Source of the DNA: Yeosuana aromativorans
GTDB lineage: Bacteria > Bacteroidota > Bacteroidia > Flavobacteriales > Flavobacteriaceae
NCBI RefSeq assembly: GCF_014646655.1
Contig: NZ_BMNR01000001.1
Location: 62,001 to 126,000, forward strand
Reading direction: 5' to 3'
DNA: 64,000 bases
The notes under the pieces are model-generated. The model did no database searches. It was not told the DNA's origin and saw only the letters and a program-made list of their open reading frames with translations. Of this stretch, positions 43,930 to 53,524 are shown one piece after another. Position 1 is the stretch's first letter. Every line of letters starts with the position of its first letter. The translations under genes and the position numbers were made by a program.

Positions 43930-45555
43930 ATGAAACTGTGTTCCATTGTAGTTTTTGCTTTTTTATCAAATGTGCTATTGGCACAAAACAAACCCTATGT
44001 TTCAGAGGTTTGGGTAGCCGATAATGGTAATGGCACCTATAAAAACCCAATCATTTATGCAGACTACTCCGATCCTGATGTGGTTCGGGTTGGAGACGAT
44101 TATTATATGACAGCCTCAAGTTTTAACGCAGCACCGGGATTGCCCATTTTGCATTCCAAAGACATGGTAAACTGGACCTTAATCAACCATGCCTTACCAG
44201 AACAAGTTCCTACCGAAGTATTTAAAATACCACAACATGGCAATGGTGTTTGGGCGCCGAGTATTCGTTACCACAACAATGAACTCTACATCTATTGGGG
44301 CGATCCAGATTTTGGTGTTTATATGGTAAAAACAAAAGACCCCTATGGTAAATGGGATGAACCCGTTCTTGTCATGGAAGGCAAGGGCATCATTGATACC
44401 TGTCCGCTTTGGGACGACAATGGTAATGCCTACTTGGTACACGCTTATGCTGGAAGCAGGGCTGGTGTAAAAAGTTTGTTATCGGTAAACAGAATGAATC
44501 CTGAAGGCACAAAGGTAATTGGCAAAGGCATCCATGTATATGATGGGCATGATCTAGATGATACCATTGAAGGGTCAAAGTTCTACAAACGTAACGGCTA
44601 CTATTATATTTTTGCTCCTGCAGGTGGTGTTCCCACGGGTTGGCAAGTGGTTTTAAGGTCTAAGAATATTTATGGCCCTTATGAAAGAAAAGTTGTGCTA
44701 GAGCAAGGAAGTACCAAGATCAACGGTCCGCATCAAGGAGCCTGGGTGGACACGCCAAATGGCGAATCGTGGTTTTATCATTTTCAGGATGTTGGTGCCT
44801 ATGGACGCATTATTCATTTACAACCCATGACATGGAAAAACGATTGGCCCATTATGGGTGAAGATTTTGATGGCAATGGTATTGGAGAACCTGTAATGTC
44901 TCATAAAAAACCGAATGTTGGTAAAACCTATCCGATAGAAACACCAGCTGAAACCGATAATTTTGATGGAACAGATATTGGCCTTCAATGGCAATGGAAC
45001 GCCAATCCTGATGTGGTATGGCATGCTAAATTGCCTGGTAATGGTTATTTAAGACTGTTTTGCATTATAACTCCAGAAGATGCCCCTAACCTTTGGATGG
45101 CCCCTAATTTATTACTTCAAAAATTCCCGGCTCCTAATTTTACCGCTTCAACAAAAATCACTTTGATCCCAGAGGAAGCAACCAGTGGCAAAACCGCCGG
45201 ATTGATCATCATGGGCATGGATTACGCAACCTTAAGCATTTCAGTGGATGAAAACGGTTATTTTATCAAACAAACCGAGGCCATTAATGCCATAAACGGT
45301 GCTGAAGAAAAAATAAATGAAGAAGTGCGTCTAAAAACAAATTCAGCGTATTTTAGGGTGGATGTATCGGCACCTGATGCCATGTGTCAATTTAGTTACT
45401 CTGAAAACGGAAAAACATATAAAAAAATAGGAAAGCCTTTTAAAGCCAAAGAAGGCAAATGGATTGGAGCTAAAGTTGGCCTGTTTAGCGTTAGCACAAA
45501 AGAAGCAAAACGATACGGTTATGCTGATGTGGATTGGTTTAAAATCTCTAAATAA
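43930..45555 (+). CDS. GH43 family glycosidase
   Basis: A 541-residue exported enzyme with a five-bladed beta-propeller, followed by a C-terminal concanavalin-like sandwich (about 335-541). GH43 members are mostly alpha-L-arabinofuranosidases or beta-xylosidases; here arabinan or pectin side chains are the likely target. The catalytic triad appears as Asp48 (SDPDVVRV), Asp156 (GIIDTCPL) and Glu214 (IEGSKFYK). ASSFNAAPGLPILHSKDMVNW is a typical active-site stretch. The signal peptide is MKLCSIVVFAFLSNVLLAQ. The esterase ATG starts one base after the stop, so translation is coupled. Confidence 0.93.
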   Translation: MKLCSIVVFAFLSNVLLAQNKPYVSEVWVADNGNGTYKNPIIYADYSDPDVVRVGDDYYMTASSFNAAPGLPILHSKDMVNWTLINHALPEQVPTEVFKIPQHGNGVWAPSIRYHNNELYIYWGDPDFGVYMVKTKDPYGKWDEPVLVMEGKGIIDTCPLWDDNGNAYLVHAYAGSRAGVKSLLSVNRMNPEGTKVIGKGIHVYDGHDLDDTIEGSKFYKRNGYYYIFAPAGGVPTGWQVVLRSKNIYGPYERKVVLEQGSTKINGPHQGAWVDTPNGESWFYHFQDVGAYGRIIHLQPMTWKNDWPIMGEDFDGNGIGEPVMSHKKPNVGKTYPIETPAETDNFDGTDIGLQWQWNANPDVVWHAKLPGNGYLRLFCIITPEDAPNLWMAPNLLLQKFPAPNFTASTKITLIPEEATSGKTAGLIIMGMDYATLSISVDENGYFIKQTEAINAINGAEEKINEEVRLKTNSAYFRVDVSAPDAMCQFSYSENGKTYKKIGKPFKAKEGKWIGAKVGLFSVSTKEAKRYGYADVDWFKISK

Positions 45556-45556
45556 A

Positions 45557-46528
45557 ATGAAACTTTTGAAGTTGAGCACAATCTCAGTTACTGTTTTATT
45601 CATTCTAAATCTCAAGGTTTATTCGCAAGAAAAAAAAACGTTTAAACCTTACACGATTGAAAGTACTTATCAAAAATTAAAAAAATACTACAATTTTATT
45701 ACACCCATTGAACCATTGGTTTCTGATAAAATTGTTGCTAAAGAAAATATAACCTATAAGAAAATAAATAAAGAGAAGTTAAAGTTAGACATCTATTTGC
45801 CTATTGATAAAACAAAAAAAACATACCCAGTAGTTTTACTGATTCATGGTGGTGGGTGGCTTACAGGTCAAAAAGAAAATGAGCGTGTTATGGCACAACA
45901 TCTGGCCTTAAATGGCTACGTGGCTGTAGCAGTCTCATACAGACTGGGGCTTGTTGCACCCTACCCAGCTGCAGTCATCGACTTGAAAGATGCTATTAGA
46001 TGGATGCGAAAACATGCTAAAAAATATCACATAAACCCTAATAAATTTGCTGTTTTAGGAGCATCAGCTGGCGGTCAACTGGCAACGCTAATTGGTGTGA
46101 CTCCAAATTCTGTGATTTATGGAAAAGACGCTACTGTTTCTGACGAAGTACAGGCTATTATCAATATTGACGGTATTGTATCGTTTATTCACCCTGAAGC
46201 CTCGGCAGAATCTAAACCTGGCAAAGTATCCATGGCAGGTATTTGGCTAAATGGTGAAAAAGAAAACAATTTTAAAAATTGGAAAGAGGCTTCACCATTA
46301 GAGTATGTTGATGAGCATACCCCTCCTACTCTTTTTATAAATAGTGCCCAGCCTAGATTTCATGCTGGACGCGACAATATGATTGCTACCCTCAATAAAT
46401 ACAAGATTTACAATGAGGTGCACACTATTCTGGATACACCGCACTCGTTTTGGCTCATGCATCCTTGGTTTGAAACCACGTTAAGCTATACTATTGCTTT
46501 TTTAGATAAAGTGTTTAAAAAGCCATAA
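45557..46528 (+). CDS. alpha/beta hydrolase, BD-FAE-like esterase
   Basis: A 323-residue exported esterase. The start at 45557, one base after GH43, gives a signal peptide (MKLLKLSTISVTVLFILNLKVYSQ). Motifs: oxyanion-hole HGGGW, nucleophile Ser170 in GASAGGQ, and His296 in DTPHSFWLMHP. The acid residue is not certain. These patterns fit the BD-FAE/acetylesterase group acting on acetylated or feruloylated plant polymers. In this operon it would remove acetyl or feruloyl groups from pectin oligosaccharides. It is the last gene of the unit PL1, GH28, DUF4861, GH105, GH43, esterase. No hairpin terminator is obvious afterwards. Confidence 0.87.
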   Translation: MKLLKLSTISVTVLFILNLKVYSQEKKTFKPYTIESTYQKLKKYYNFITPIEPLVSDKIVAKENITYKKINKEKLKLDIYLPIDKTKKTYPVVLLIHGGGWLTGQKENERVMAQHLALNGYVAVAVSYRLGLVAPYPAAVIDLKDAIRWMRKHAKKYHINPNKFAVLGASAGGQLATLIGVTPNSVIYGKDATVSDEVQAIINIDGIVSFIHPEASAESKPGKVSMAGIWLNGEKENNFKNWKEASPLEYVDEHTPPTLFINSAQPRFHAGRDNMIATLNKYKIYNEVHTILDTPHSFWLMHPWFETTLSYTIAFLDKVFKKP

Positions 46529-46635
46529 ATAAAATCCACTATCTGAATAATTAGTTTCAAAAAAGAAACAGATAGACAAATAACATATAAAAGAGATATG
46601 AATATTTGTTGAATTCAAATTTTTTAATATATTTA

Positions 46636-46649
46636 TGCAATCGATTACA
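46636..46649. promoter_or_regulatory. LacI-type operator TGCAATCGATTACA
   Basis: One arm matches the consensus and the other has C in place of T; the central CG is intact. TATATTTA, one base off the -7 consensus, abuts it at 46628-46635. Transcription from here would give a leader of about 165 bases. Confidence 0.7.
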
Positions 46650-46735
46650 AATATTCATAATACTAAAAAACACTAACATATTAACTAGTTTGTCAATCAT
46701 CGTTATTTTTAAAGTATTATTTATTTATTTTTTAA

Positions 46736-46749
46736 TGCAATCGATTACT
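46736..46749. promoter_or_regulatory. second LacI-type operator TGCAATCGATTACT
   Basis: Thirteen bases agree with the site at 46636, exactly 100 bases downstream of it and 58 bases before the start codon. No -7 consensus abuts it. It may act as an auxiliary operator for looping or as a roadblock. Confidence 0.65.
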
Positions 46750-46807
46750 TAATAAAACTATTGAAATACTGACTAGAAAACTATAAACACTAACTAAACT
46801 TAAAAAA

Positions 46808-49800
46808 ATGAAGAAAAAATTATCCTTTATTTTAATGATTCCATTGCTCTTTGTTGCTTTTATTTCACAAGGACAAATCTCAAATCCCATTACTTATGAC
46901 TTTAGGGACGGATCCATTATCAGTAATCAACAAAGTGCTGATGGTAAATTAACACTAGGTGGAACTTATCTTTATAAAGACGGAACTTATGGCCTTGATT
47001 TAAAAGTGGATCAAGTGATAAGTTTACAAGTAGATGGTAGTTGCACCATTCGTTTTCTTGGATCCCAATATTCAGGATTAGATGTAAAGGGTACCGCTAT
47101 AAATGATGGTGATTTAGGGACTCAAGTTGGGAAAGTCACTAATAATTTGTCTGATACATTTGATTTCGTGTATTCTGGATTGGCAACAACCTTAACTTTC
47201 ACAACAGTAGCTGCCACTGGCAATGATTTATATTTACCATCTATTGAAGTCATTCCAGCCCAAGCGGGTAAAGATTTCTCTACTGCTGAAAAAAACATTG
47301 CCTACTATTTCGACCTTAGGGATGAAAGTATAATTACTAGCACTTATCAGGGTAATATTTATGAACAGGGGCTATTCAAAATAGATGCTGGTTGCTGCAA
47401 TGCTTATGGCTACAAAGACACTCAGCATGGCATTATGTTCAAAGATGGCAACATGATTACATTACAGGTTGCCGGAAACAGTTATATAAGATTAGGAGGT
47501 GATCAATATTCTGGAGGTACTATTACTGCAACAAGTTCAACAGGTGCTTTTGATGTCACTTCTCAATCACACGCAACTTCAACCACATATCCACAAGGAT
47601 CAGATGGTGGCCCATGGGTAGATTTTCTGTATGTAGGAACAGCTGGCACAGTAACCCTCACTAATAATGGTAGCACAAGCTATTTACCATACATTGAAAT
47701 ATCACCTGTTCCATATAGTGTCTCATTAAGTTCATATGTGCAAAAATCAGGAACGATTACTCTTAATGGTGTTGATATTAGCCTAACATCTGGAGCAACA
47801 GCTTCAGACAATGCAGTTATTAGCGTTAGTACAGGTATTGTTCTATCTGCATCAAAAGATGCTGGTTCAGTAGCAATTGACTTAGGCGGTCAAGATTTAT
47901 CAACCCTTACTCCTTCACTTTCTGGAGATATTGCTTCGGCAGTGATTAATGGAAATAACTTAGACATTACCTTTACCGATAATAGTACAGACCCTAAAAC
48001 CTATTCCATAGCTTTATACGATAACAGTTATTTACATGGTATAACAACTTATGATTTTAGAGGAACAGAAGGGGCTACTTTGATAGCTGCAGGTCAAAGT
48101 ACCGATGGTTTCTTAACATTGTCAGGCACCTACGCCCAGCATAATAACGACCCTAATAGTGCTTATGGCCTTAATATGAAAGTTGATTCTCAAATCAATA
48201 TTCAACTTACCGGAAGCAATTCTGTACGTCTTCTTGGATCAAAATATTCAGGACTGAATATGGAAGGGACCGAAACAACGGCAGGTGATTTAGGTACCGT
48301 TAGCACTACAGTAACAAATGATTTATTGGATACTTACTCGTTGGTTTATTCAGATCCAGCGCTAAAAAAAGGAAGCCCATCCATTGCTTTTAAAGCTATT
48401 GCTGGCACAAACAATGATATTTATTTACCCAAACTAGATGTTATCCCAGCTCAATTAGGTGCTGCTTATACATCGCCTGTTAAAAATATACCTTATTATT
48501 TTGACTTTAGAGATGGCAGTATCATACCTACAGCAACGAATGGCCAATCAGATATATCAAAAGGTCTAGTAGATGTTATAGTTGGTTCAAGCAATGCCTA
48601 TGGTTATAATGGGACACAACATGGTTCTATCTTAAAACCAGGAAATCAAATTATACTGAAGGTTGCTGGAAATTCTCATATTAAGATAGGCGGTAGTATT
48701 TATTCTTCCGGAAATATTTCAGTTTCAAGTACAACGGGAAGTTTTGATACGCCGTCTAAATCGGCAACCACTGGTGGTAACTTTGGTAATGACGGTGATA
48801 CCATAGACTTTGTTTATGCAGGAACCGCCGGGACTGTTGTACTTGACTTTAGTGGCACTACCTATGTTCCATACATTGAAGTTTCTCCAATTCCATACGA
48901 TGTAAACTTAACACCTTGGATACAAAAATCAGGTACTATTACGCTTAATGGAACCCAAATTGATTTTACTTCAGGTGCTGATGCCAGTGAAGCAGCAACC
49001 GTTTCAGTAAGTGCTGGAACCGTATTCAGTGCCACCAACACATCCGCTTCCATTGAAATTGATTTAGGTGGGGCAGACCTATCATCCTTCTCACCAACAG
49101 TATCAGGAGATATTGCTTCTACTTCAGTTAACGGAAACGAGCTTACTATTACTTTTACCGACACCTCTACTGATCCAACATCATATGTGTTAAATATTTC
49201 TGACAGTGCCAATGTTGTTACTGCTAACCCAGGAGAAACGTATATTTATAATTTTGCAGATGGTTCAGTGCTACCTCAAACCAGTTACTCCTCTTTACGA
49301 TATGAAACATTCAAAACTAGCGATGGTATTGTTACCATAAACAGTAATACAACCGATCAAGCAGGTCAATTTGGTTTTCATGATGGCACTCATGGTGGTG
49401 TATTTTTTCCTGGCAATTCATTTAACATGATAGTAGCAGGTAATGCCACTATTACATTTATAGTATGTCAATATGGTCAAGCTACTGATGCTGTATTAGA
49501 GTTTAAAGACATCAATGGAAATGTAATTGGCTCAATACCTGCACAAAACATTGCCGCTGCTGTAGATGGCGTTCCAATGAATTTTAGCTATACTGGTCCT
49601 GCTGGCACTATTTCAGCAACTTTAGTAAGTGCTGGATATCCAACAGCAGAAATTTATTTACATGGTATGTCTATTGAAAATGCAGCAGCCATTGAACCAT
49701 CAAATGGTAAAATTGACGTTTGGGATTTTGGTGCTGAACAATTGGATGCAACTGTATATAATAACAAATTAGATGCTGCAACCATAAATGCATGGTATGA

Positions 49801-52800
49801 TGCTTCCATCACTCCAGGTAGTGCGAGTACATCTAACACACTGCCATCATTTTCCGCTGGCGTTTTGAATTGGGTTGGCGGTAGTAATGACCGTTTAAGG
49901 ACCTCTAACACAAGCCTTACACGATATGATGACAATCTTGGTGGTGTTTCTGATTATAGCGGTAGGATATATGTTAATGGAGCTGGCGCAACTGGAAGAT
50001 ACATGGGTTTAACACTAAGTGAGGATGATGAAGTAACGTTAGCCATGACCGCCCAAAATTCAAGTGGTAATATTCACTTTACTTATGTTGCTGATCCTGC
50101 TTTACAAGACGATGTAAAAATTGTTCCCACAAGTGGTTCAGTTACTTTAGTTAAATTCGTGGCAAAATATGCAGGCTCTTATCGAATTTATGATAGTGCA
50201 GATAAACCAAGCTATTATAGAATTGAAAGAAAAGACGCAACATACAAAACATTAACTGGAACTGTAGATGTCAGTCAAGCATCTGGTATTCCCAATGGAT
50301 ATTCAATAATCTTTACAAACGAGGCCGGTAAAGAATGGGCAGTAACACCTTCTGGTGGAACCTACAGTATCAATCTTCCGCAAGATTATACTTACAAATT
50401 AAGTTTAGCCAATGCTAATGGTTACGTTATAAGTAGCACAAAAACCAAACTTGTTGATGCCTCTTCAACAGCATTTGATATCACCATAATTCAAGTTGAG
50501 CTATATACTGTTTCTGGTAATATCACTGGATTAGGCTCTGATATTTCTAATGTAATGTTAACTTATACATCAGATCCTGCGGCAAATAAAATATTTGTTC
50601 CAGAACCTGTTATTGATACTAACACCTCTACATACACAGTTCAATTGGAGCCAAATGTAGAGTATACCATTTCTGCAGAAGGTGTCAATGATTTTGAGAT
50701 TCCTGCCAACACTCTTACCATAGGAAATGCAGCCCAATCTGCTGATATTGACTTTACACTAAAACCTGTATTTAATGTAACCATTAATGCTATAGGGCTA
50801 GATGCTACTCAGTTAAATGATTTAGAAATAACCTTTTCTAATTTAAATGAGCCTGATTATAGTTATCATTTTACCGATATAACTTCGGTTGCCCTTAGAG
50901 ATGGCGTTTACACGATGAATCTTACAGGTTTGGATAAATATCCATTGGAATTAGCGTTAACATCAAACTTGGTAGTTGCTGGTGCAGATACTTCAAAAGA
51001 TTTAATGTTCAATCCTGTGACCAATTGGAGTTTTGATGATCAAGTTATATCCAATACAGATTTATATTATAAAGGGTTAGGTCTTGATGGCGCTAAAAAT
51101 GAAATTGCCAAAGGTCATCTTGTCTGTTCGCCAGGGAATACAATTACAGTGCCTATAAACCCAGGTGAAAAAATGATAGTAACCTATTATTATTCAGCCG
51201 AGTTTTCTATAGATGGTGGAAACCCTGTTACTACTAGTAGTGGAAGCACATCAACTCTAGAAACCGCTACCTACATATATCCTGGTAGCACCCCTGGTAA
51301 TGCAATAATAACCTGTTCTGGTTCAGGCACAACTTATATAACAAATATAGCTGTAAAAGCAATTGTGCCTTTTTCTGCAATAGTTACTGTTGGAACAGAT
51401 AAAGATTATCAAACAATCAATAAGGCTTTAAATGCAATTGCAGAGATGGATAGACCAAATGATGAACGCGTAACCGTAATGATAGACCCTGGTAATTACG
51501 AAGAAATGCTCGTGATTAACAGTCCTAATATCTCATTGAAAAATGCTGGAGCCATGCCAAGTATTGCGCTTTTAAACAAAGGTGTAGATATAGATGCCAA
51601 TGCCGTTAGAATCACTTCATATTATGGTCACGGTTACAACTATTACAGTATGGGACCAGATCAAAAATGGCATGAAGATGTATTAGCTGTAAATAAAGCA
51701 AATGGGTATTTAAGCTATGAAAATAAAGGTTCCGGAACTACAAATGGTTCCTATTGGAATGCAACCGTTGTAGTAACTGCTCCTGGTTTTGAAGCTGAAG
51801 ACGTGATTTTTGAAAACTCTTTTAACCAGTACATTTCCAAAAAAGAATCTGAAGACATTGTTGTACCAAATAATGGCGCACCAACTGGTGGTGAAAGACC
51901 TAATACCTTAGGAGACACATCTGTACAAAACAGGGATTTAGGTTTTGTAGAAAGAGCTGCAGCCATTGCATTCACCAGCAGTGCAGACAAAGCCATATTA
52001 AACAATTGCCGTGTAGTAGGCCGTCAAGACTCTTTTTATGGTAGTGAGGGCGCGAGAGTGGTTATTTACAAAGGAGCCATGATGGGAGCTGTTGACTATA
52101 TTTTTGGTGGTATGACAGCCGTATTTTATAAATCTGATCTTGTTTTAAACACTAGTGATTCAGGTAATGATACGTCTTACATTACTGCTGCCCAACAAGG
52201 CAGTAGCAGAGGTTATCTTATGTACCAATGTAATGTAAAATCTCCAATCCCCGGAGTTGAAACAGCTTCTTCTGATTGGGGCAAACCAGGATACTTTGGC
52301 CGTCCTTGGGCAGCCACAACAAGTGAGGTTGTATTTTACCAAACTAATATTGATATGTCACAGAATCCTAATTTTTCTGGTCAGTCAATGATTTTTCCAG
52401 AAGGCTGGAGAAACACTTTAGGTGGAGAATCAAGTATGATGTACGAGCGCAGCACAAATGAGTTAGCTGGAGTGGATAATTCTGGCAGCCGAGCCTCTTG
52501 GTCCACTGTTTTATCAACAGATCAATTAACAGACGGAACTGATATAACCACCTTTAACTTTACCAAAGGAAATGATGGTTGGGACCCAATACCTACATTA
52601 GATGCAGATGAGGATTCAGATTATGACGGTGTTCCTGATGTTAATGACAACTGTCCGTTTACAGCTAATCCAGACCAAGCTGATTTTAATAATAATGGTA
52701 TAGGGGATGTTTGTGAGGATAGTGATGGTGATGGCATTTTAGATAGCGAGGATGTTTGTCCTGAATCTGACCCAGGCGTAACTGTTGATGTTTTTGGGTG

Positions 52801-53521
52801 TGAGGTTTTTGAATTGCCTTCAGATAATTTTTCAATCACAACAACATCCGTTACCTGTAACGGAGAAAACAATGGATTTATCAGTATTAGTGCTGTTAAC
52901 AACAACTATACTTATATTGTTTCTGTTGATGGAAATGAAGCTACTCGTTTTACCGAAACGACCACGATAGATGGTCTTGCCGCTGGCACTTATAAGGTCT
53001 GTATCACAATAGAAGGAAGGGATGATTATAAGCAGTGTTTCAACATAACTATTGAAGGCCCAACACCACTGGAAGCTTATTCAAAGGTAAATCGTACAAA
53101 AAATGAAGTTTCAATTACATTATCAGGCGCCGATAGTTATAACATCAATCATAATGGCAAGCTATCAACTACTTCAAAAAGTTCGGTGGTGATCAATCTT
53201 GAAAAAGGCAACAATTCAATTGTTATCACTACAGATAACAGTTGCCAGGGTAAGTATTCAGAAAATATATTTGTTTCGGAAGATGTTTTGGTGTTCCCTA
53301 ACCCAACGCAAGGAAAAATTCAAGTTTATGTTAATGGCAAAGATTCTAATGTAGATGTTGCGTTATTTGATCTTCAAGGAAGAATATATTGGAATTCAAC
53401 AAAATCAGTTTCAAATAGTAGAATTATTGATCTTGATTTAGCAAACTTTAGCAATGGTATTTATTATTTGCAGTTACAGGCAGAAACAGTTAACAAATCA
53501 ATTAAAATTGTAAAAAAATAA
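46808..53521 (+). CDS. giant T9SS-secreted CE8 pectin methylesterase
   Basis: A 2237-residue secreted protein. Order: signal peptide (1-22); module A (about 28-155), module B (about 163-305), Ig-like C (about 308-410); then A', B', C' (about 415-805), clearly similar to the first three; a further B-like module (about 810-965); a VWDFG module (about 972-1145); CarboxypepD-like sandwiches (about 1150-1400); another beta module (about 1408-1520); the CE8 domain (about 1525-1905). Thrombospondin type 3 Ca repeats (about 1930-2000), a SprB-like repeat (about 2008-2085) and the T9SS tail complete it. CE8 residues are intact: Gln1740 and Asp1741 (GRQDSFYG), Asp1763 (VDYIFGG), Arg1832 (FGRPW). It demethylates homogalacturonan; the repeated modules probably bind pectin. 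Its promoter has two operators. PL9 follows after 3 bases. Confidence 0.92.
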   Translation: MKKKLSFILMIPLLFVAFISQGQISNPITYDFRDGSIISNQQSADGKLTLGGTYLYKDGTYGLDLKVDQVISLQVDGSCTIRFLGSQYSGLDVKGTAINDGDLGTQVGKVTNNLSDTFDFVYSGLATTLTFTTVAATGNDLYLPSIEVIPAQAGKDFSTAEKNIAYYFDLRDESIITSTYQGNIYEQGLFKIDAGCCNAYGYKDTQHGIMFKDGNMITLQVAGNSYIRLGGDQYSGGTITATSSTGAFDVTSQSHATSTTYPQGSDGGPWVDFLYVGTAGTVTLTNNGSTSYLPYIEISPVPYSVSLSSYVQKSGTITLNGVDISLTSGATASDNAVISVSTGIVLSASKDAGSVAIDLGGQDLSTLTPSLSGDIASAVINGNNLDITFTDNSTDPKTYSIALYDNSYLHGITTYDFRGTEGATLIAAGQSTDGFLTLSGTYAQHNNDPNSAYGLNMKVDSQINIQLTGSNSVRLLGSKYSGLNMEGTETTAGDLGTVSTTVTNDLLDTYSLVYSDPALKKGSPSIAFKAIAGTNNDIYLPKLDVIPAQLGAAYTSPVKNIPYYFDFRDGSIIPTATNGQSDISKGLVDVIVGSSNAYGYNGTQHGSILKPGNQIILKVAGNSHIKIGGSIYSSGNISVSSTTGSFDTPSKSATTGGNFGNDGDTIDFVYAGTAGTVVLDFSGTTYVPYIEVSPIPYDVNLTPWIQKSGTITLNGTQIDFTSGADASEAATVSVSAGTVFSATNTSASIEIDLGGADLSSFSPTVSGDIASTSVNGNELTITFTDTSTDPTSYVLNISDSANVVTANPGETYIYNFADGSVLPQTSYSSLRYETFKTSDGIVTINSNTTDQAGQFGFHDGTHGGVFFPGNSFNMIVAGNATITFIVCQYGQATDAVLEFKDINGNVIGSIPAQNIAAAVDGVPMNFSYTGPAGTISATLVSAGYPTAEIYLHGMSIENAAAIEPSNGKIDVWDFGAEQLDATVYNNKLDAATINAWYDASITPGSASTSNTLPSFSAGVLNWVGGSNDRLRTSNTSLTRYDDNLGGVSDYSGRIYVNGAGATGRYMGLTLSEDDEVTLAMTAQNSSGNIHFTYVADPALQDDVKIVPTSGSVTLVKFVAKYAGSYRIYDSADKPSYYRIERKDATYKTLTGTVDVSQASGIPNGYSIIFTNEAGKEWAVTPSGGTYSINLPQDYTYKLSLANANGYVISSTKTKLVDASSTAFDITIIQVELYTVSGNITGLGSDISNVMLTYTSDPAANKIFVPEPVIDTNTSTYTVQLEPNVEYTISAEGVNDFEIPANTLTIGNAAQSADIDFTLKPVFNVTINAIGLDATQLNDLEITFSNLNEPDYSYHFTDITSVALRDGVYTMNLTGLDKYPLELALTSNLVVAGADTSKDLMFNPVTNWSFDDQVISNTDLYYKGLGLDGAKNEIAKGHLVCSPGNTITVPINPGEKMIVTYYYSAEFSIDGGNPVTTSSGSTSTLETATYIYPGSTPGNAIITCSGSGTTYITNIAVKAIVPFSAIVTVGTDKDYQTINKALNAIAEMDRPNDERVTVMIDPGNYEEMLVINSPNISLKNAGAMPSIALLNKGVDIDANAVRITSYYGHGYNYYSMGPDQKWHEDVLAVNKANGYLSYENKGSGTTNGSYWNATVVVTAPGFEAEDVIFENSFNQYISKKESEDIVVPNNGAPTGGERPNTLGDTSVQNRDLGFVERAAAIAFTSSADKAILNNCRVVGRQDSFYGSEGARVVIYKGAMMGAVDYIFGGMTAVFYKSDLVLNTSDSGNDTSYITAAQQGSSRGYLMYQCNVKSPIPGVETASSDWGKPGYFGRPWAATTSEVVFYQTNIDMSQNPNFSGQSMIFPEGWRNTLGGESSMMYERSTNELAGVDNSGSRASWSTVLSTDQLTDGTDITTFNFTKGNDGWDPIPTLDADEDSDYDGVPDVNDNCPFTANPDQADFNNNGIGDVCEDSDGDGILDSEDVCPESDPGVTVDVFGCEVFELPSDNFSITTTSVTCNGENNGFISISAVNNNYTYIVSVDGNEATRFTETTTIDGLAAGTYKVCITIEGRDDYKQCFNITIEGPTPLEAYSKVNRTKNEVSITLSGADSYNINHNGKLSTTSKSSVVINLEKGNNSIVITTDNSCQGKYSENIFVSEDVLVFPNPTQGKIQVYVNGKDSNVDVALFDLQGRIYWNSTKSVSNSRIIDLDLANFSNGIYYLQLQAETVNKSIKIVKK
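46890..49200 (+). repeat. internal tandem duplication encoding A-B-C modules twice
   Basis: Bases about 46,890-48,035 and 48,045-49,200 encode two related three-module blocks of about 385 residues. Shared stretches include GTITLNG, IDLGGxDLS, SGDIAS and TFTDxSTDP. DNA identity is lower than protein similarity, so the duplication is not recent. Confidence 0.85.
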
Positions 53522-53524
53522 ATT

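Larger units (their letters stand above)
46529..46807. promoter_or_regulatory. regulatory region before the giant methylesterase gene
   Basis: 279 bases without a gene. Two operator copies lie 100 bases apart at 46636 and 46736. A -7-like TATATTTA abuts the first. The remaining sequence is AT-rich with nothing else recognisable. Confidence 0.6.
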
